A stretch of DNA of 64,000 nt, taken from positions 1 to 64,000 of the forward strand of contig JASBVN010000018.1 in assembly GCA_029961045.1 (NCBI GenBank), written 5' to 3'. Below are positions 31,876-45,968 of this stretch, piece by piece; position 1 is the first letter of the stretch; the number at the start of each line of letters is the position of its first letter. The notes beneath the pieces were generated by a model, which was not told where the DNA came from, did no database searches, and worked only from the letters and a program-made list of their open reading frames with translations. The translations under genes were made by a program, and so were the position numbers. Origin of the DNA: Alicyclobacillaceae bacterium. Lineage in GTDB: Bacteria > Bacillota > Bacilli > Kyrpidiales > Kyrpidiaceae.

Positions 31876-32498
31876 TTCGCGAACACCTCCTCGATCCGCG
31901 CCACCGCGTTTTTCGTCACAACGAGGTGGTCATGATGCAACAGATCGACCACGTTGATATCCGTGGCGGGGAGGTACTTCACTCCGGGGATGTTGCGGGA
32001 CGACAGGTACACCGTCTGGTTCTGACCTTCTCCGACGACGAGCGCTTTGCCCGGAACCTTGAGATTGGCGAGAATGCGCACCATCTCTTTGGTCTTGGGC
32101 GCCTCCAGCTGAAGGTCCTCCAGAACGATCAGCGTTCCTTCCTGCACTTTGGAAGTCAGGGCCCCCCGGATCGCCAGCCGCCGTATTTTTTTCGGAAGAC
32201 GAATGGAATAATCCCGCGGTTGCGGCCCGAACACCGTGCCGCCGCCGACCCACTGCGGCGCCCGGATACTGCCCTGCCGGGCTCGCCCGGTTCCCTTCTG
32301 ACGCCACGGTTTCCGGCCGCCGCCCCTCACCTTCGCCCGGTTCTTCGTAGCGTGGGTCCCCTGCCGCGCGTTGGCCAGTTGAGCCACCACCGCCTGATGC
32401 AGGACGGCCGAATTCACCGGCGCCCCGAAGACCCGCTCCGAAAGCTCGATCTCGCCGACCTGCTCGCCCGCTGTGTTGTACACGGCTACTTTCGGCAT
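31872..32498 (-). CDS. rplD: 50S ribosomal protein L4
   Basis: [54 protein letters not shown]. Confidence 0.98.
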   Translation of the reverse strand: MPKVAVYNTAGEQVGEIELSERVFGAPVNSAVLHQAVVAQLANARQGTHATKNRAKVRGGGRKPWRQKGTGRARQGSIRAPQWVGGGTVFGPQPRDYSIRLPKKIRRLAIRGALTSKVQEGTLIVLEDLQLEAPKTKEMVRILANLKVPGKALVVGEGQNQTVYLSSRNIPGVKYLPATDINVVDLLHHDHLVVTKNAVARIEEVFAK

Positions 32499-32523
32499 GG
32501 AGCATCCTCCTTTCTTCCCAGCA

Positions 32524-33156
32524 TTACCGGGCTGTCGCCTTTACGGCGGACCGCACCGTGACAAAACCGTTTCTCGGACCGGGAACGGCCCCCTTGACCA
32601 AAAGGAGATTCCGCTCGGGGTCGACCTTTACCACTTCGAGGTTTTGAACGGTCACCCGTTCGCCGCCCATGCGCCCCGGAAGAGTTTGCCCTTTGAACAC
32701 CCGGTTCGGCGCGATGGAACCCAGAGAACCCGGTCCCCGGTGGTATTTCGAACCGTGAGCCATGGGGCCGCGCGACTGGTTATGCCGCTTGATCGCGCCG
32801 GCGAAGCCCTTTCCCTTGGAAATGCCCGTCACGTCCACCAGCTCGCCCGGGGCAAAGACGTCGGCCTTCAATTCCTGCCCTACTTCGTATTGATCGAGGT
32901 CCACGTTGCGGATTTCCCGAATATACCGCTTGGGAGTCGTTCCGGCCTTCGCCGCGTGTCCCTTCTCCGGCCGGTTGGCCCGGTTGGGCTTCTTTTCCCC
33001 GAATCCCAGCTGCACCGCGACGTAGCCGTCCGTCTCCACGGTCTTTTTCTGAAGGACGACGCAGGGACCGGCCTCGATGACCGTGACCGGGATCACCCGG
33101 CCGTCTTCGGCGAAAACCTGCGTCATCCCGAGTTTTCGACCCAAAATGCCCTTCAT
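32524..33156 (-). CDS. rplC: 50S ribosomal protein L3
   Basis: [36 protein letters not shown]. Confidence 0.98.
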   Translation of the reverse strand: MKGILGRKLGMTQVFAEDGRVIPVTVIEAGPCVVLQKKTVETDGYVAVQLGFGEKKPNRANRPEKGHAAKAGTTPKRYIREIRNVDLDQYEVGQELKADVFAPGELVDVTGISKGKGFAGAIKRHNQSRGPMAHGSKYHRGPGSLGSIAPNRVFKGQTLPGRMGGERVTVQNLEVVKVDPERNLLLVKGAVPGPRNGFVTVRSAVKATAR

Positions 33157-33189
33157 GTCGCCACCTCCTCGACAATCGCCGAAATTCGC

Positions 33190-33653
<464 letters not shown>

Positions 33654-33702
33654 GGAGAAACCGCCGGGCGCCGCCTTCCCGATCCGGATCCCGGGTTACA
33701 GG

Positions 33703-33728
33703 AAAAAGTCGGGCCCGAAGGCCCGACT
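33703..33728 (-). terminator. terminator downstream of tuf
   Basis: Reverse strand AGTCGGGCcttcggGCCCGACTTTTT. Confidence 0.88.
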
Positions 33729-33747
33729 GGATTCCCCGACCCAACGG

Positions 33748-34938
33748 TTATTTCAAAATCGCCGTCACGACACCGGCGCCCACCGTGCGACCGCCTTCCC
33801 GAATCGCGAAGCGGGTTCCTTCCTCGAGGGCGATCTGGCTGATCAGCTCAACCTCCATGGTAACGTTGTCGCCGGGCATCACCATCTCCGTCCCTTCGGG
33901 CAGTTTGACGACCCCGGTGACGTCGGTGGTGCGGAAGTAAAACTGCGGACGATAACCATTGAAGAACGGGGTGTGCCGTCCGCCTTCTTCCTTGGTCAAC
34001 ACATAGACCTCCGCCCGGAAGCTGGTATGCGGTTTGATCGAGCCCGGTTTCACCAGAACCTGACCGCGTTCCACTTCCTTGCGGTCGACACCGCGGAGCA
34101 AAACGCCGATGTTGTCGCCCGCCACCGCTTCATCCAGCAGTTTGCGGAACATCTCGACGCCGGTGACGACCGTCTTCTTCGGTTCATCCCGCAGCCCGAC
34201 GATCTCCACCTCGTCGCCGACCTTCACCGTCCCGCGTTCCACACGGCCGGTCGCCACCGTTCCGCGCCCGGTGATGGTGAAGACGTCTTCCACCGGCATC
34301 AGGAACGGCTTGTCGATTTCCCGCTGCGGAGTGGGGATGTATTCGTCGACGGCCTTCATGAGTTCTTCGATTTTTTCCGCCCAGGGACCGTTGGGATCTT
34401 CCAGGGCTTTGAGCGCCGACCCGCGAATCACCGGCACTTCATCGCCCGGGAATTCGTATTCGTTCAACAGATCCCGGACCTCCATTTCTACGAGATCGAG
34501 CAGCTCTTCGTCGTCCACCATGTCGCACTTGTTCAAAAATACGACGATGTACGGCACGCCCACCTGGCGGGAAAGCAGGATGTGTTCCCGGGTTTGGGGC
34601 ATCGGGCCGTCCGCTGCGGATACAACCAGGATCGCGCCGTCCATCTGAGCCGCCCCGGTGATCATGTTCTTCACATAGTCGGCGTGGCCGGGGCAGTCGA
34701 CGTGGGCGTAGTGGCGATTTTCGGTTTCATATTCGACGTGGGCGGTGTTGATGGTGATCCCGCGCTCCCGCTCTTCCGGCGCCTTGTCAATCTCGTCGTA
34801 CCGGGTCGCCTGAGCGCGCCCGTATTTCGCCAAAACCGTGGTGATGGCCGCCGTCAGGGTCGTCTTCCCGTGGTCGACGTGGCCGATCGTCCCGATGTTG
34901 ACGTGCGGTTTGGTACGCTCAAACTTTTGTTTCGCCAT
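33748..34938 (-). CDS. tuf: elongation factor Tu
   Basis: [36 protein letters not shown]. Confidence 0.99.
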   Translation of the reverse strand: MAKQKFERTKPHVNIGTIGHVDHGKTTLTAAITTVLAKYGRAQATRYDEIDKAPEERERGITINTAHVEYETENRHYAHVDCPGHADYVKNMITGAAQMDGAILVVSAADGPMPQTREHILLSRQVGVPYIVVFLNKCDMVDDEELLDLVEMEVRDLLNEYEFPGDEVPVIRGSALKALEDPNGPWAEKIEELMKAVDEYIPTPQREIDKPFLMPVEDVFTITGRGTVATGRVERGTVKVGDEVEIVGLRDEPKKTVVTGVEMFRKLLDEAVAGDNIGVLLRGVDRKEVERGQVLVKPGSIKPHTSFRAEVYVLTKEEGGRHTPFFNGYRPQFYFRTTDVTGVVKLPEGTEMVMPGDNVTMEVELISQIALEEGTRFAIREGGRTVGAGVVTAILK

Positions 34939-34965
34939 GGTTCTCCACTCCTCCTAACTGAATGG

Positions 34966-37041
34966 TCATGCGCCTTTCGATTTAGCGATGATCTCTTCGG
35001 CAATGGACTTGGGCACCTCTTCGTACGCGTAGAATTCCATCGAATAGGTGCCCCGGCCCTGGGTTCTGGAGCGCAGGTTCGTCGCGTAGCCGAACATCTC
35101 GGCCAGCGGCACGTACGCGCGGATCACCTGGGCGCCCGCGCGGGATTCCATCCCCTCGATGCGACCCCGCCGGGAGTTGATGTCTCCCATGATGTCGCCC
35201 ATGTACTCTTCGGGAACGACCACTTCCACCTTCATGATCGGCTCGAGCAGGTACGGATCCGCCTGGGCAGCTCCGGATTTCAAAGCCATTGAACCCGCGA
35301 TCTTAAAAGCCATTTCCGAAGAGTCGACGTCGTGATAGGACCCGTCCACCAGGGTCGCCTTCAGGTCGATCAGCGGATACCCGGCCACAACGCCGTTTTG
35401 CATCGCCTCTTGGATGCCCGCGTCCACGGCCGGAACGTATTCCTTCGGGACCACACCGCCGACGATTTTGTTTTCAAAGACATATCCCTGACCCCGTTCA
35501 AGGGGCTCCAGCTCCAGCCACACATGGCCGTATTGCCCGCGACCGCCGGTTTGCCGGATAAACTTGCCCTCGACCTTGACTTTCTTGCGAATGGTCTCCT
35601 TGTAGGCCACCTGGGGTTTGCCCACGTTGGCCTCGACCTTGAACTCCCGCTGCAGGCGATCGACGATGATCTCCAAGTGCAGCTCGCCCATCCCGGCGAT
35701 GATCGTCTGCCCGGTTTCCTGGTCGGTATAGGTCCGGAATGTCGGATCTTCCTCCGTCAGCTTCTGGAGGGCGATGCCCATCTTGTCCTGATCGGCTTTT
35801 GTCTTCGGCTCGATGGCCACCGAGATGACGGGTTCCGGGAACTCCATCGATTCGAGGATGACGATGTTCTTTTCGTCGCAGAGGGTGTCGCCTGTGGTGG
35901 TGTCCTTCAGTCCCACCGCCGCAGCGATATCTCCGGCGTACACCGCGTCGATTTCTTCCCGGTGGTTGGCGTGCATCCGGACGATCCGCCCGATCCGTTC
36001 CCGTTTGTTTTTCGTGGAGTTCAGGACGTACGACCCCGCCGTCAGCGTACCGGAGTACACCCGGAAGAACGCCAGTTTTCCGACGTATGGGTCGCTCATG
36101 ATTTTGAACGCAAGTGCTGCGAAAGGCTCATCGTCGCTGGAACGGCGTTCGACTTCCTGGCCGTCCGGCGTCGTCCCCCGCACGGGCGGAATGTCCACGG
36201 GCGACGGCAGGAAATCCACAATCGCGTCCAACAACAACTGAACCCCTTTGTTCCGGTACGAGGACCCGCACAAAACGGGCACGATCTGGCCGCTGATGGT
36301 ACCCTTCCGGAGGGCGGCTTTAATCTCCTCCGCCGTGATTTCTTCCCCTTCGAGGTACTTCACCATCAGATCCTCGTCGACTTCGGCCACCGCCTCAAGA
36401 AGCGACTGCCGGTATTCTTCAGCCCGTTCACGGTAATCCGGCGGGATTTCCCTCGCCTCGCTCTTGGTGCCCAAGTCGTCGAGGTAATAGAAGGCTTGCA
36501 TCGAAACCAGGTCGATGACGCCCTCGAAGGTATCTTCCGACCCGAGGGGCAATTGAATGGGAACGGCGTTGGCCCGCAGGCGGTCCCTCATTTGGCCGAC
36601 GGCCCGATAAAAGTCCGCCCCGACAATGTCCATCTTGTTGACATAGGCGATCCGGGGCACGCGGTATTTGTCCGCTTGGCGCCACACCGTCTCCGACTGG
36701 GGTTCTACCCCGCCCTTGGCACAAAAGACGCCGACGGCGCCATCGAGCACCCGCAGCGACCGCTCCACCTCGACGGTAAAGTCCACGTGGCCGGGCGTGT
36801 CGATAATGTTGATGCGATGGCCTTTCCACTGGCACGTAGTGGCCGCCGAAGTGATCGTGATCCCGCGCTCTTGCTCTTGGACCATCCAGTCCATCGTGGC
36901 GGCCCCTTCATGCACTTCGCCGATCTTGTGAACCCGGCCGGTGTAGAACAGAATCCGTTCGGTCGTCGTCGTCTTGCCGGCGTCGATATGGGCCATGATC
37001 CCGATGTTTCGCGTCTTTTCCAAGGGGAATTCTCTTGCCAC
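34966..37041 (-). CDS. fusA: elongation factor G
   Basis: [37 protein letters not shown] start. Confidence 0.98.
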   Translation of the reverse strand: MAREFPLEKTRNIGIMAHIDAGKTTTTERILFYTGRVHKIGEVHEGAATMDWMVQEQERGITITSAATTCQWKGHRINIIDTPGHVDFTVEVERSLRVLDGAVGVFCAKGGVEPQSETVWRQADKYRVPRIAYVNKMDIVGADFYRAVGQMRDRLRANAVPIQLPLGSEDTFEGVIDLVSMQAFYYLDDLGTKSEAREIPPDYRERAEEYRQSLLEAVAEVDEDLMVKYLEGEEITAEEIKAALRKGTISGQIVPVLCGSSYRNKGVQLLLDAIVDFLPSPVDIPPVRGTTPDGQEVERRSSDDEPFAALAFKIMSDPYVGKLAFFRVYSGTLTAGSYVLNSTKNKRERIGRIVRMHANHREEIDAVYAGDIAAAVGLKDTTTGDTLCDEKNIVILESMEFPEPVISVAIEPKTKADQDKMGIALQKLTEEDPTFRTYTDQETGQTIIAGMGELHLEIIVDRLQREFKVEANVGKPQVAYKETIRKKVKVEGKFIRQTGGRGQYGHVWLELEPLERGQGYVFENKIVGGVVPKEYVPAVDAGIQEAMQNGVVAGYPLIDLKATLVDGSYHDVDSSEMAFKIAGSMALKSGAAQADPYLLEPIMKVEVVVPEEYMGDIMGDINSRRGRIEGMESRAGAQVIRAYVPLAEMFGYATNLRSRTQGRGTYSMEFYAYEEVPKSIAEEIIAKSKGA

Positions 37042-37112
37042 GCCGTTTTCCCCCTTTCCAGAGAATGTCCGACCTCGCCCCGCCGGGAGGAGGGGCGCCG
37101 GACGGTCGGGAT

Positions 37113-37583
37113 TCACCACCGGTAATGGGCGAAGGCTTTATTGGCTTCGGCCATTCGGTGGGTATCCTCTTTCTTCTTGACCGCACCGCCGGTATTGTTG
37201 GCGGCGTCCATTATCTCCTGAGCCAGTCGCTCCTGCATGGACTTTTCGTTCCGCTCCCGGGCATACGTCACGAGCCAGCGCAACCCAAGGGTGATCCTCC
37301 GCTCCGGCCGCACTTCCACCGGGACCTGGTAGTTCGCGCCGCCCACCCGCCGGGCCTTGACCTCCAACACCGGCATCGTATTCTTCAGCGCTTGTTCGAA
37401 GACTTCCAGCGGGTCGCGACCGGTCCGCTCCCGAATGATGTCGAAGGCGCCGTAGACGATCCGCTGAGCGAGGCCCTTCTTGCCGTCGAGCATGACTTTA
37501 TTGATCAGCCGGGCCACCAGTTTGCTGTCGTAAATCGGGTCCGGCATGATATCCCTCGGGGGAACGGGACCTTTTCTCGGCAT
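37113..37583 (-). CDS. rpsG: 30S ribosomal protein S7
   Basis: [44 protein letters not shown]. Confidence 0.98.
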   Translation of the reverse strand: MPRKGPVPPRDIMPDPIYDSKLVARLINKVMLDGKKGLAQRIVYGAFDIIRERTGRDPLEVFEQALKNTMPVLEVKARRVGGANYQVPVEVRPERRITLGLRWLVTYARERNEKSMQERLAQEIMDAANNTGGAVKKKEDTHRMAEANKAFAHYRW

Positions 37584-37650
37584 ATCCCTACCTCCTTTCT
37601 CACGGCTTTTCCTGACGGGCAAAAGTCCCTCCGGTCCGCCTTCCTACAAC

Positions 37651-37690
37651 GCCTTACTTCTGTTTCCAGCGCCTTACTTCTGTTTCGGAC
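37651..37690. repeat. imperfect 2 x 20-bp tandem duplication at the rpsL 3' end (gccttacttctgtttcc/g...)
   Basis: GCCTTACTTCTGTTTCcagc immediately followed by GCCTTACTTCTGTTTCggac; the second copy holds the rpsL stop codon. Confidence 0.85.
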
Positions 37691-38090
37691 GCTTGGCTCC
37701 GTATTTCGAACGTCCCTGCATACGGTCCTTCACTCCCGCCGCATCAAGGGTGCCGCGGACAATATGATAGCGCACGCCCGGAAGATCCTTCACGCGGCCG
37801 CCCCGCACCAGCACCACCGAGTGCTCCTGGAGGTTGTGGCCGATGCCGGGAATGTAGGCGGTGACTTCGATTCCGTTCGTCAGCCGCACGCGGGCGTACT
37901 TCCGCAGCGCGGAGTTCGGCTTCTTCGGCGTCATCGTCCCCACACGGGTACAGACGCCCCTCTTTTGCGGCGAAGGTAGATCGATCTCTTCTTTCGTGAA
38001 GGTGTTGTACCCCTTTTGCAGAGCGGGCGCGGTCGACTTTTTCTGAACCGCTTTACGCCCCCGGCGCACCAATTGATTGATGGTCGGCAT
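37674..38090 (-). CDS. rpsL: 30S ribosomal protein S12
   Basis: [31 protein letters not shown]...[18 protein letters not shown]. Confidence 0.98.
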   Translation of the reverse strand: MPTINQLVRRGRKAVQKKSTAPALQKGYNTFTKEEIDLPSPQKRGVCTRVGTMTPKKPNSALRKYARVRLTNGIEVTAYIPGIGHNLQEHSVVLVRGGRVKDLPGVRYHIVRGTLDAAGVKDRMQGRSKYGAKRPKQK

Positions 38091-38210
38091 GCCGACACCT
38101 CCTTCCCAACTCAAGTCCACAGGCCCGGGTGAATCCTCCGCATCCGGTCGACGGCCGGGGACGCACCGCCGAGGGGCCCGGCGTGAGGGCAAGCGCCCTT
38201 TCCGCCGCCC

Positions 38211-38468
38211 TCACGGACCGTCCTCGAGCAGGGCAGCCACCGCGGCGCCCACGTCGATGCCACACGCTTTTCCGAGCCGCCTCATGGAATCGACCCACGT
38301 GATCGGAACCCGGTTCTGCTCGCACAGGTCGATCACTCGGGACACGACATGCCGGTCCGCATCCTTGGCCACATAGACTTCCAGCGGCATCTTCTGTTCC
38401 AAGGCTTTTATCGTCTGATTGGTGCCAATTACGACCTTTCTGGCGCGCCGAATCCTGTCGTACGGCAT
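38211..38468 (-). CDS. L7Ae-family ribosomal protein (YbxF-like)
   Basis: RARKVVIGTNQTIKALEQKMPLEVYVAKDADRHVV; located between rpoC and rpsL. Confidence 0.9.
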   Translation of the reverse strand: MPYDRIRRARKVVIGTNQTIKALEQKMPLEVYVAKDADRHVVSRVIDLCEQNRVPITWVDSMRRLGKACGIDVGAAVAALLEDGP

Positions 38469-38510
38469 CCAACCATCCTCCTTAGACACCGGCCGTGGAC
38501 ACACTCAGTT

Positions 38511-38540
38511 ATATTAACACCGCGCCGGAATCGGTGTCAA
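38511..38540 (-). promoter_or_regulatory. sigma-A promoter for the str operon (L7Ae-rpsL-rpsG-fusA-tuf)
   Basis: Reverse strand TTGACA (38535-38540), 18-bp spacer, TAATAT (38511-38516). Confidence 0.7.
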
Positions 38541-38551
38541 CTTGAGGCCGT

Positions 38552-41500
38552 TTAAGGTTCCGTAACGGTTTCCGCCTCGTCTTCCGCCGGCAGAACGTCC
38601 CCGGAACCCTCCCCCGCCTCTGCCGGCGGCGCCTCTTCTTCCAGTTTCAGATTCCGGTAACGGGCCATTCCCGTACCGGCCGGCACCAGCTTGCCGATGA
38701 TCACGTTTTCTTTCAAGCCGAGCAGCCGGTCCACCTTTCCCTTGATGGCCGCGTCCGTCAACACCCGCGTCGTCTCCTGGAACGAGGCCGCCGACAGGAA
38801 CGAATCGGTCTCGAGGGAAGCCTTCGTGATCCCCAACAGGGCCGGCCGGGCAATCGCCGGTTCTTTCCCCGCGGCAAAAGCCTGCCGGTTCGCCTCTTCA
38901 TAGTCCCGCAGATCGACGTAGGTTCCCGGCAGCAGATCGGTGTCCCCGCTGTCGACGATCCGCACTTTTCGAAGCATCTGGCGGATCATGACTTCAATGT
39001 GCTTGTCGTTGATGTCCACCCCCTGCAACCGGTACACCCGCTGGACTTCCCGGAGCAGGTAGTTCTGAACCCCTTTGAGGCCCTTGACGCGGAGCATGTC
39101 TTTCGGATCGACGGAGCCCTCGATCAGCTCGTCTCCGGCTTCCACCTTTTGACCGACGCTCACCCGGATCCGGGAACCGTAGGGAACGGCGTACACCTTT
39201 GTCTCCGTTTCCCCCGCGACCTCGATTTCGCGTTTGTCCTTGCCGTCCCGGATGTCGGTCACCGTGCCGTCGATTTCGCTGATGATGGCCTGTCCCTTGG
39301 GATTCCGGGCTTCAAACAGTTCCTGGACGCGGGGCAGACCTTGCGTGATGTCGTCCCCCGCTACCCCGCCGGTGTGGAAGGTCCGCATCGTCAATTGGGT
39401 CCCCGGCTCGCCGATGGACTGGGCCGCGATGATCCCCACGGCCTCGCCGATTTCTACCATTTTACCGGTGGCGAGATTCCGCCCATAACACTTGATGCAA
39501 ACGCCGTGGCGCGTCCGGCAGGTGAGAACGGTGCGGATGACTACCTTCTGAATGCCCGCCTCCACGATGGCCCGGGCTTTGTCTTCGTCGATCAATTCGT
39601 TCCGGCGCACAATGATTTCGCCGGTCTCCGGATGCCGGACATTCTGGAAGGCCACGCGGCCGTTGATCCGGTCGAACAGATCCTCGATCACTTCCCGTCC
39701 GTCCCGGATCTCGTCCACCTCAAACCCTTTGTCCGTTCCGCAGTCCTCCTCCCGCACGATGACATCCTGCGCCACGTCCACCAGCCTGCGGGTCAGATAA
39801 CCCGAGTCGGCGGTGCGCAACGCGGTGTCCGCGAGTCCCTTCCGCGCGCCGTGGGTAGAGATGAAATACTCGAGAACCGTCAACCCCTCACGGAAATTCG
39901 ACTTGATGGGCAATTCGATGATGCGCCCGGAGGGATTGGCCATCAAACCGCGCATCCCGGCGAGCTGAGTGATTTGCGAAACGTTACCCCGCGCCCCGGA
40001 GTTGGCCATCATGTAAATGGGATTAAACCGGTCGAGGGATTTTTTCATCAATACCTCGGTGAGGTCGTCCTTCGCCTTCGTCCAAATGGAGATGACCCGG
40101 TCGTACCGTTCCTCTTCGGTAATTAACCCGCGGCGGTATTGGGCCTGAACCGTTTGGACCTTCTTTTCCGCCTCTTCCAGGATCGCTTCTTTCTCCTCCG
40201 GAATAATGATGTCCGCCACGGAAATGGTGATGCCCGCCTTCGTCGAATAGCGGAATCCCAAGGTCTTGATCCGGTCCAGAATCACCGCCGTCTCCGTCGT
40301 GCCGTACTTCCGGAAACATTCGGCGATGATCGCCCCGAGGAACGATTTGACCACCGCTTCACTGGGCGGCAATTCCCGGATGCGCTCCCGGACGTCAACC
40401 CCCTTTTCGAAAATGAAGTAACGGTCCGGAATCCCTTTCAGGAGATTCTCCTTATTGCCCGTGTTGATGTACGGAAAGTCGGGCGGGAAAATTTCATTGA
40501 AAATCAGTTTGCCGACGGTGGTCATCAACAGGGCCTTTTGCTGGGCCTCGGTGAACGAGGTCTTATTCAGGGACGCCGCAGGGACGGCGATCCGGCTCTG
40601 GAGGGTCACCACCCCCTGCTCGTAGGCGGCGATGGCCTCGTTCGGGCTCGAGAAGACCCGCCCTTCCCCGGGGGCTCCGGGCTTCTCGATGGTCAGGTAA
40701 TAGCTGCCCAAGACCATGTCCTGGGTCGGCGTGACCACCGGTTTCCCGTCTTTCGGATTCAAAATGTTGTGGGCCGCCAGCATCAAGATCCGGGCCTCCG
40801 CCTGAGCCTCCGCCGACAACGGCACGTGCACCGCCATTTGGTCGCCGTCGAAGTCGGCGTTGTACGCCGTACACACGAGAGGATGGAGCTTGATCGCCCT
40901 GCCCTCGACGAGGACCGGTTCAAAGGCCTGAATGCCCAAACGGTGCAGAGTCGGCGCCCGGTTGAGCAGCACCGGGTGCTCTTTGATCACGTCCTCGAGG
41001 ACGTCCCAGACCTCCGGAGACACCCGTTCGACCTTCCGCTTCGCGCTCTTGATGTTGTGGGCCAGCCCCTTGTTCACCAATTCCTTCATCACGAAGGGTT
41101 TGAACAATTCCAGGGCCATTTCCTTGGGAAGGCCGCACTGGTACATCTTGAGTTCCGGGCCCACCACGATGACCGAACGTCCGGAGTAGTCCACCCGTTT
41201 TCCGAGAAGGTTCTGCCGGAATCGCCCCTGCTTGCCCTTGAGCATGTGGGACAGGGACTTCAGGGGCCGGTTGCCCGGTCCGGTGACGGGCCGGCCCCTT
41301 CGCCCGTTGTCGATCAGGGCATCCACGGCCTCCTGCAGCATCCGCTTCTCATTCTGGACGATGATGTCCGGCGCACCGAGATCCAACAACCGCTTCAGCC
41401 GGTTGTTGCGGTTGATGACCCGCCGGTAGAGGTCGTTGAGATCCGAGGTGGCAAACCGTCCCCCGTCCAACTGCACCATCGGACGCAGTTCGGGCGGAAT

Positions 41501-42199
41501 GACCGGAAGTACGTCGAGGATCATCCACTCGGGCCGGTTACCCGATTGGCGGAACGCCTCGATGACCTCCAGCCGTTTGATGGCCCGGTTCCGCCGCTGC
41601 CCCTGGGCGGTTTTCAGTTCTTCTTTGAGCTGTTCCGCCTCTTTGTCGAGGTCGATCTCTTGCAGGAGTTTTTTGATCGCCTCCGCTCCCATCCCCGCCT
41701 CGAAGGCGTAGCCGTACTTTTCCCGGTAGCTGCGGTATTCTTTTTCCGACAGCAGCTGCTTTTTTTCCAGCGGGGTGTCCCCGGGATCCGTCACCACGTA
41801 CGAGGCGAAGTAAATCACCTCTTCCAGCGCCCGGGGCGACATATCCAGGACCAAACCCATCCGGCTCGGGATCCCCTTGAAATACCAGATGTGAGAAACC
41901 GGGGCCGCCAGTTCAATATGGCCCATGCGCTCCCGGCGGACTTTGGCCCGGGTCACCTCGACCCCGCAGCGGTCGCACACCACGCCCTTGTACCGCACGC
42001 GCTTGTACTTGCCGCAATGGCATTCCCAGTCCCGAGTGGGACCGAAAATCTTTTCGCAGAACAGGCCTTCCTTCTCGGGCTTCAGGGTTCGGTAGTTGAT
42101 CGTTTCGGGCTTTTTGACTTCGCCATGGGACCAGGAACGAATCTTCTCCGGTGACGCCAGACCGATCTTCATGAATTCGAAGTTGTTGACGTCCAACAA
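38552..42199 (-). CDS. rpoC: DNA-directed RNA polymerase beta' subunit
   Basis: 1215 aa; [27 protein letters not shown] catalytic motif; N-terminal zinc motif. Confidence 0.99.
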   Translation of the reverse strand: MLDVNNFEFMKIGLASPEKIRSWSHGEVKKPETINYRTLKPEKEGLFCEKIFGPTRDWECHCGKYKRVRYKGVVCDRCGVEVTRAKVRRERMGHIELAAPVSHIWYFKGIPSRMGLVLDMSPRALEEVIYFASYVVTDPGDTPLEKKQLLSEKEYRSYREKYGYAFEAGMGAEAIKKLLQEIDLDKEAEQLKEELKTAQGQRRNRAIKRLEVIEAFRQSGNRPEWMILDVLPVIPPELRPMVQLDGGRFATSDLNDLYRRVINRNNRLKRLLDLGAPDIIVQNEKRMLQEAVDALIDNGRRGRPVTGPGNRPLKSLSHMLKGKQGRFRQNLLGKRVDYSGRSVIVVGPELKMYQCGLPKEMALELFKPFVMKELVNKGLAHNIKSAKRKVERVSPEVWDVLEDVIKEHPVLLNRAPTLHRLGIQAFEPVLVEGRAIKLHPLVCTAYNADFDGDQMAVHVPLSAEAQAEARILMLAAHNILNPKDGKPVVTPTQDMVLGSYYLTIEKPGAPGEGRVFSSPNEAIAAYEQGVVTLQSRIAVPAASLNKTSFTEAQQKALLMTTVGKLIFNEIFPPDFPYINTGNKENLLKGIPDRYFIFEKGVDVRERIRELPPSEAVVKSFLGAIIAECFRKYGTTETAVILDRIKTLGFRYSTKAGITISVADIIIPEEKEAILEEAEKKVQTVQAQYRRGLITEEERYDRVISIWTKAKDDLTEVLMKKSLDRFNPIYMMANSGARGNVSQITQLAGMRGLMANPSGRIIELPIKSNFREGLTVLEYFISTHGARKGLADTALRTADSGYLTRRLVDVAQDVIVREEDCGTDKGFEVDEIRDGREVIEDLFDRINGRVAFQNVRHPETGEIIVRRNELIDEDKARAIVEAGIQKVVIRTVLTCRTRHGVCIKCYGRNLATGKMVEIGEAVGIIAAQSIGEPGTQLTMRTFHTGGVAGDDITQGLPRVQELFEARNPKGQAIISEIDGTVTDIRDGKDKREIEVAGETETKVYAVPYGSRIRVSVGQKVEAGDELIEGSVDPKDMLRVKGLKGVQNYLLREVQRVYRLQGVDINDKHIEVMIRQMLRKVRIVDSGDTDLLPGTYVDLRDYEEANRQAFAAGKEPAIARPALLGITKASLETDSFLSAASFQETTRVLTDAAIKGKVDRLLGLKENVIIGKLVPAGTGMARYRNLKLEEEAPPAEAGEGSGDVLPAEDEAETVTEP

Positions 42200-42233
42200 G
42201 GGGCGCTCCTCCCTTTCCGCTGGGCTTCTCCCG

Positions 42234-45200
42234 TTAGTCCTCCACGGCTTCTCGCGTCTCGAGGTTCAGGTGCAGTTTGTCTTCCTCCTCGTCGTCCGAA
42301 TCCCGCATGACGATCTCCTGTTCGTCTTCCGAGAGGATCTTCACGTCCATGGCCAAACTCTGCAATTCCTTGATCAACACTTTAAACGATTCGGGAACGC
42401 CGGGTTCGGGGACATTCTCCCCTTTGACGATCGCTTCGTAGGTCTTGACCCGGCCGACTACGTCGTCCGATTTCACCGTCAGAATCTCCTGCAACGTGTA
42501 GGCGGCTCCGTACGCCTCCAGGGCCCAGACCTCCATTTCCCCGAACCGCTGGCCGCCGAATTGCGCCTTTCCTCCGAGGGGCTGCTGCGTCACCAACGAA
42601 TAGGGGCCGGTGGACCGGGCATGGATTTTGTCGTCCACCAAGTGAGCCAGTTTCAACATGTACACGTACCCGACGGTCACCCGGTTGTCGAACGGCTCTC
42701 CGGTGCGCCCGTCGTACAAAATCGTCTTTCCGTCCCGGGCCAAGCCCGCCTCTTCGAGCGCTTCGAATATGTCGTGTTCGTTGGCGCCGTCGAAAACCGG
42801 AGTCGCCATGTGCAGGCCGGTCACCTTCGCGACCATCCCAAGGTGGGTCTCCAGCACCTGCCCGATGTTCATCCGGGAAGGAACGCCGAGGGGATTGAGC
42901 ACAATCTCCACCGGCGTGCCGTCCGGCAAAAAGGGCATGTCTTCCTCCGGCAGGATGCGCGCGATGACGCCCTTGTTTCCATGGCGCCCCGCCATTTTGT
43001 CCCCTTCGGAAATTTTGCGTTTTTGAGCGATGTAGACCCGGACCAACTGGTTTACGCCGGGGGGCAGTTCATCGCCGTTTTCGCGCGTGAACACCTTCAC
43101 GTCGACGACAATCCCCGCGCCGCCGTGGGGCACCCTCAGCGACGTATCCCGCACCTCCCGGGCCTTTTCGCCGAAAATGGCGTGCAAAAGCCGCTCCTCC
43201 GCAGTCAGTTCGGTCATGCCCTTGGGCGTCACTTTGCCCACCAGGATGTCGCCGGCATAAATTTCGGCCCCGACCCGGATAATGCCCCGTTCATCCAAGT
43301 GGCGCAAAGCGTCCTCGCCCACGTTGGGAATGTCCCGAGTGATCTCTTCGGGGCCGAGCTTCGTGTCCCGGGCTTCACACTCGTATTCTTCGATGTGAAT
43401 GGAGGTGTACACATCTTCCTTGACCAATTTTTCGCTGAGCAAAATGGCGTCTTCGTAGTTGTATCCTTCCCACGTCATGAAAGCCACGAGAACGTTCCGG
43501 CCCAACGCCAGCTCGCCCTGGTCGGTGGCGGGTCCATCGGCGATGATGTCGCCCGCTTTGACAATGTCTCCCTTCCGGACAATCGGTTTCTGGTTGATAC
43601 AAGTTCCCTGGTTGGAGCGCACAAATTTGAGAAGTTTATATTTGTCCAGGTCGCCGGAAACGATGCGCCCGTCGACTTCCTCTTGAACCCGGATCCAGAT
43701 CTCGCTGGCCGTCACCCGCTCGACGACGCCGCCCCGCTTGGCGACGACACAGACGCCGGAATCTTTGGCGGCCTTGTGCTCCATGCCCGTGCCGACAAAG
43801 GGCGCCTCGGTCACCAACAGGGGCACCGCCTGACGCTGCATGTTCGAACCCATCAAGGCCCGGTTGGCGTCGTCGTTTTCCAAAAATGGGATCAACGCCG
43901 TGGCCACCGACACGACCTGTTTGGGCGAAACATCCATGTAATCGATGCGCGACCGCGGAAAAAGGCCGATTTCTTCCTTGTACCGCGCGATCACCTGTTC
44001 GTGTTTGAAACGCCCCGTCTCATCCAGTTCGGCGTTCGCCTGGGCAATGACGTAATTGTCTTCTTCGTCGGCCGTCAGATAATGAATTTCGTTCGTTACC
44101 ACCCCGGTATCCGGGTCCACCCGCCGGTAAGGGGTTTCAATGAACCCGTACTCGTTGATGCGGGCATACGTGGACAGGGAGTTGATCAAGCCGATGTTCG
44201 GCCCTTCCGGGGTCTCAATCGGACACATCCGGCCGTAATGGGAGTGGTGAACGTCCCGCACCTCGAAACCGGCCCGTTCCCGGGTCAGCCCTCCCGGTCC
44301 CAGGGCGGACAGACGGCGTTTGTGGGTCAATTCCGCCAGAGGGTTCGTCTGGTCCATGAACTGCGACAATTGACTCGATCCGAAAAACTCTTTGATGGCC
44401 GCGATGACCGGCCGGATGTTGATCAACGCCTGCGGCGTGATGGCGTTGGCGTCCTGAATGGACATCCTCTCCCGAACCACCCGCTCCATGCGAGACAGGC
44501 CGATCCGGAATTGGTTTTGCAACAATTCGCCCACCGAGCGCAGGCGGCGATTGCCCAAGTGGTCGATGTCGTCGACGTCCCCCACGCCGTGCAGCAAATT
44601 GATGAAATAGTTGATGGACGCGATGATGTCGGCGGGGGTCAAGTACTTGACGGACTTGTCGACCATGCCGTTGCCGATGACCTTGATGATACGCCCCTCT
44701 TCCAGGGGGCTGTAAATTTTCACTTCTTGGACCCGGATGACGTCGCCATCCACCACCCCGGAGGATTTGCGGTACTCCACCATGTTCATGCCCGCTTCAA
44801 TAGCCGGCACGATTTTGTCCAGGGTCCGGCGGTCCAGAACCTGGCCCTCCCGGGCGAGCACTTGGCCTGTGCGGGGATCCGTGAGGTCCTCCGCCAGCCG
44901 TTGGTTCAGGAGCCGGTTCTTGAGATGCAGTTTCTTGTTGATTTTATACCGCCCTACGTTCGCCAGGTCGTAGCGCTTCGGATCGAAAAACCGGGACGCC
45001 AACAGCGCCCGGGCGTTCTCCAAAGTCGGCGGTTCCCCAGGCCGCAGGCGGTCGTAAATCTCCAGCAGCGCCTTTTCCACGCTGTCGGTGTTGTCTTTGT
45101 CGAGGGTGTTGCGCAGGTATTCGTCTTCGCCGAGCAGTTGAAGGATATCGGCGTCGGTGGCGAATCCCAGAGCCCGCAACAGCACCGTCACCGGGATTTT

Positions 45201-45770
45201 GCGGGTCCGGTCGATTCGGGCGTAAAGCACGTCTTTCGTGTCCGCCTCCAGTTCCAACCACGCCCCCCGGTTGGGAATCACCGTCGCCCCGTAGGTGCGT
45301 TTGCCGTTCTTGTCCGCCTTCGCACTGAAGTAGACGCTCGGCGAGCGCACCAATTGGCTGACGATGACCCGCTCGGCTCCGTTGATGATAAAGGTGCCCG
45401 TCTCGGTCATCAGGGGGAAATCGCCCATAAAGACTTCTTGTTCTTTTACTTCCCCCGTCTCTCGATTGATCAGCCGCACTTTGACCCGGAGCGGCGCGGC
45501 ATAGGTCACGTCGCGCTCCTTGGCTTCCTCGACGGAATACTTCGGTTCTCCCAAGGTGTAGTCGACGAATTCCAGCACCAAGTTCCCGGTGAAGTCGGTG
45601 ATCGGCGAAATGTCTTGAAACATTTCGCGCAGCCCTTCTTCCAGAAACCACCGGTAGGAATTCTGCTGGATCTCGATGAGATTCGGCAAACTCAGAACCT
45701 CTTCAATCCGCGCGAAGGACCATCGTTTGCGACGTCCGTAATCAACCAACTGCCCGCGCAATGCCGTCAC
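42234..45770 (-). CDS. rpoB: DNA-directed RNA polymerase beta subunit
   Basis: 1178 aa; [68 protein letters not shown] start. Confidence 0.99.
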   Translation of the reverse strand: MTALRGQLVDYGRRKRWSFARIEEVLSLPNLIEIQQNSYRWFLEEGLREMFQDISPITDFTGNLVLEFVDYTLGEPKYSVEEAKERDVTYAAPLRVKVRLINRETGEVKEQEVFMGDFPLMTETGTFIINGAERVIVSQLVRSPSVYFSAKADKNGKRTYGATVIPNRGAWLELEADTKDVLYARIDRTRKIPVTVLLRALGFATDADILQLLGEDEYLRNTLDKDNTDSVEKALLEIYDRLRPGEPPTLENARALLASRFFDPKRYDLANVGRYKINKKLHLKNRLLNQRLAEDLTDPRTGQVLAREGQVLDRRTLDKIVPAIEAGMNMVEYRKSSGVVDGDVIRVQEVKIYSPLEEGRIIKVIGNGMVDKSVKYLTPADIIASINYFINLLHGVGDVDDIDHLGNRRLRSVGELLQNQFRIGLSRMERVVRERMSIQDANAITPQALINIRPVIAAIKEFFGSSQLSQFMDQTNPLAELTHKRRLSALGPGGLTRERAGFEVRDVHHSHYGRMCPIETPEGPNIGLINSLSTYARINEYGFIETPYRRVDPDTGVVTNEIHYLTADEEDNYVIAQANAELDETGRFKHEQVIARYKEEIGLFPRSRIDYMDVSPKQVVSVATALIPFLENDDANRALMGSNMQRQAVPLLVTEAPFVGTGMEHKAAKDSGVCVVAKRGGVVERVTASEIWIRVQEEVDGRIVSGDLDKYKLLKFVRSNQGTCINQKPIVRKGDIVKAGDIIADGPATDQGELALGRNVLVAFMTWEGYNYEDAILLSEKLVKEDVYTSIHIEEYECEARDTKLGPEEITRDIPNVGEDALRHLDERGIIRVGAEIYAGDILVGKVTPKGMTELTAEERLLHAIFGEKAREVRDTSLRVPHGGAGIVVDVKVFTRENGDELPPGVNQLVRVYIAQKRKISEGDKMAGRHGNKGVIARILPEEDMPFLPDGTPVEIVLNPLGVPSRMNIGQVLETHLGMVAKVTGLHMATPVFDGANEHDIFEALEEAGLARDGKTILYDGRTGEPFDNRVTVGYVYMLKLAHLVDDKIHARSTGPYSLVTQQPLGGKAQFGGQRFGEMEVWALEAYGAAYTLQEILTVKSDDVVGRVKTYEAIVKGENVPEPGVPESFKVLIKELQSLAMDVKILSEDEQEIVMRDSDDEEEDKLHLNLETREAVED

Positions 45771-45968
45771 CCCTCACACCTTGTCGTGGCCTCCGCCGCC
45801 AATCCGGCGAAACGATCCCCAAAAACAAAAAATGGGTCGAAGTATAGGCGCGCCGCTTTTGATCCATCGTCCCGGTTGGTCATGATTTCCATTATCCAAT
45901 AGCGTTTTCCAATTCTTGAAGAAAATATGCGAAGGTGTTGGAGAAGATCCTAGTCCGCATTGTATAAA

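Noticed and set aside
35332-37125. 597-aa + strand ORF opposite fusA
   Set aside because: Antisense artefact; EF-G is clear on the minus strand.
40139-42154. 671-aa + strand ORF opposite rpoC
   Set aside because: Antisense artefact; rpoC frame is conserved throughout.
42096-45902. 1268-aa ORF on the + strand opposite rpoB
   Set aside because: Shadow ORF from GC-rich codon bias; rpoB on the minus strand is unmistakable and the antisense product shows no recognisable domain.
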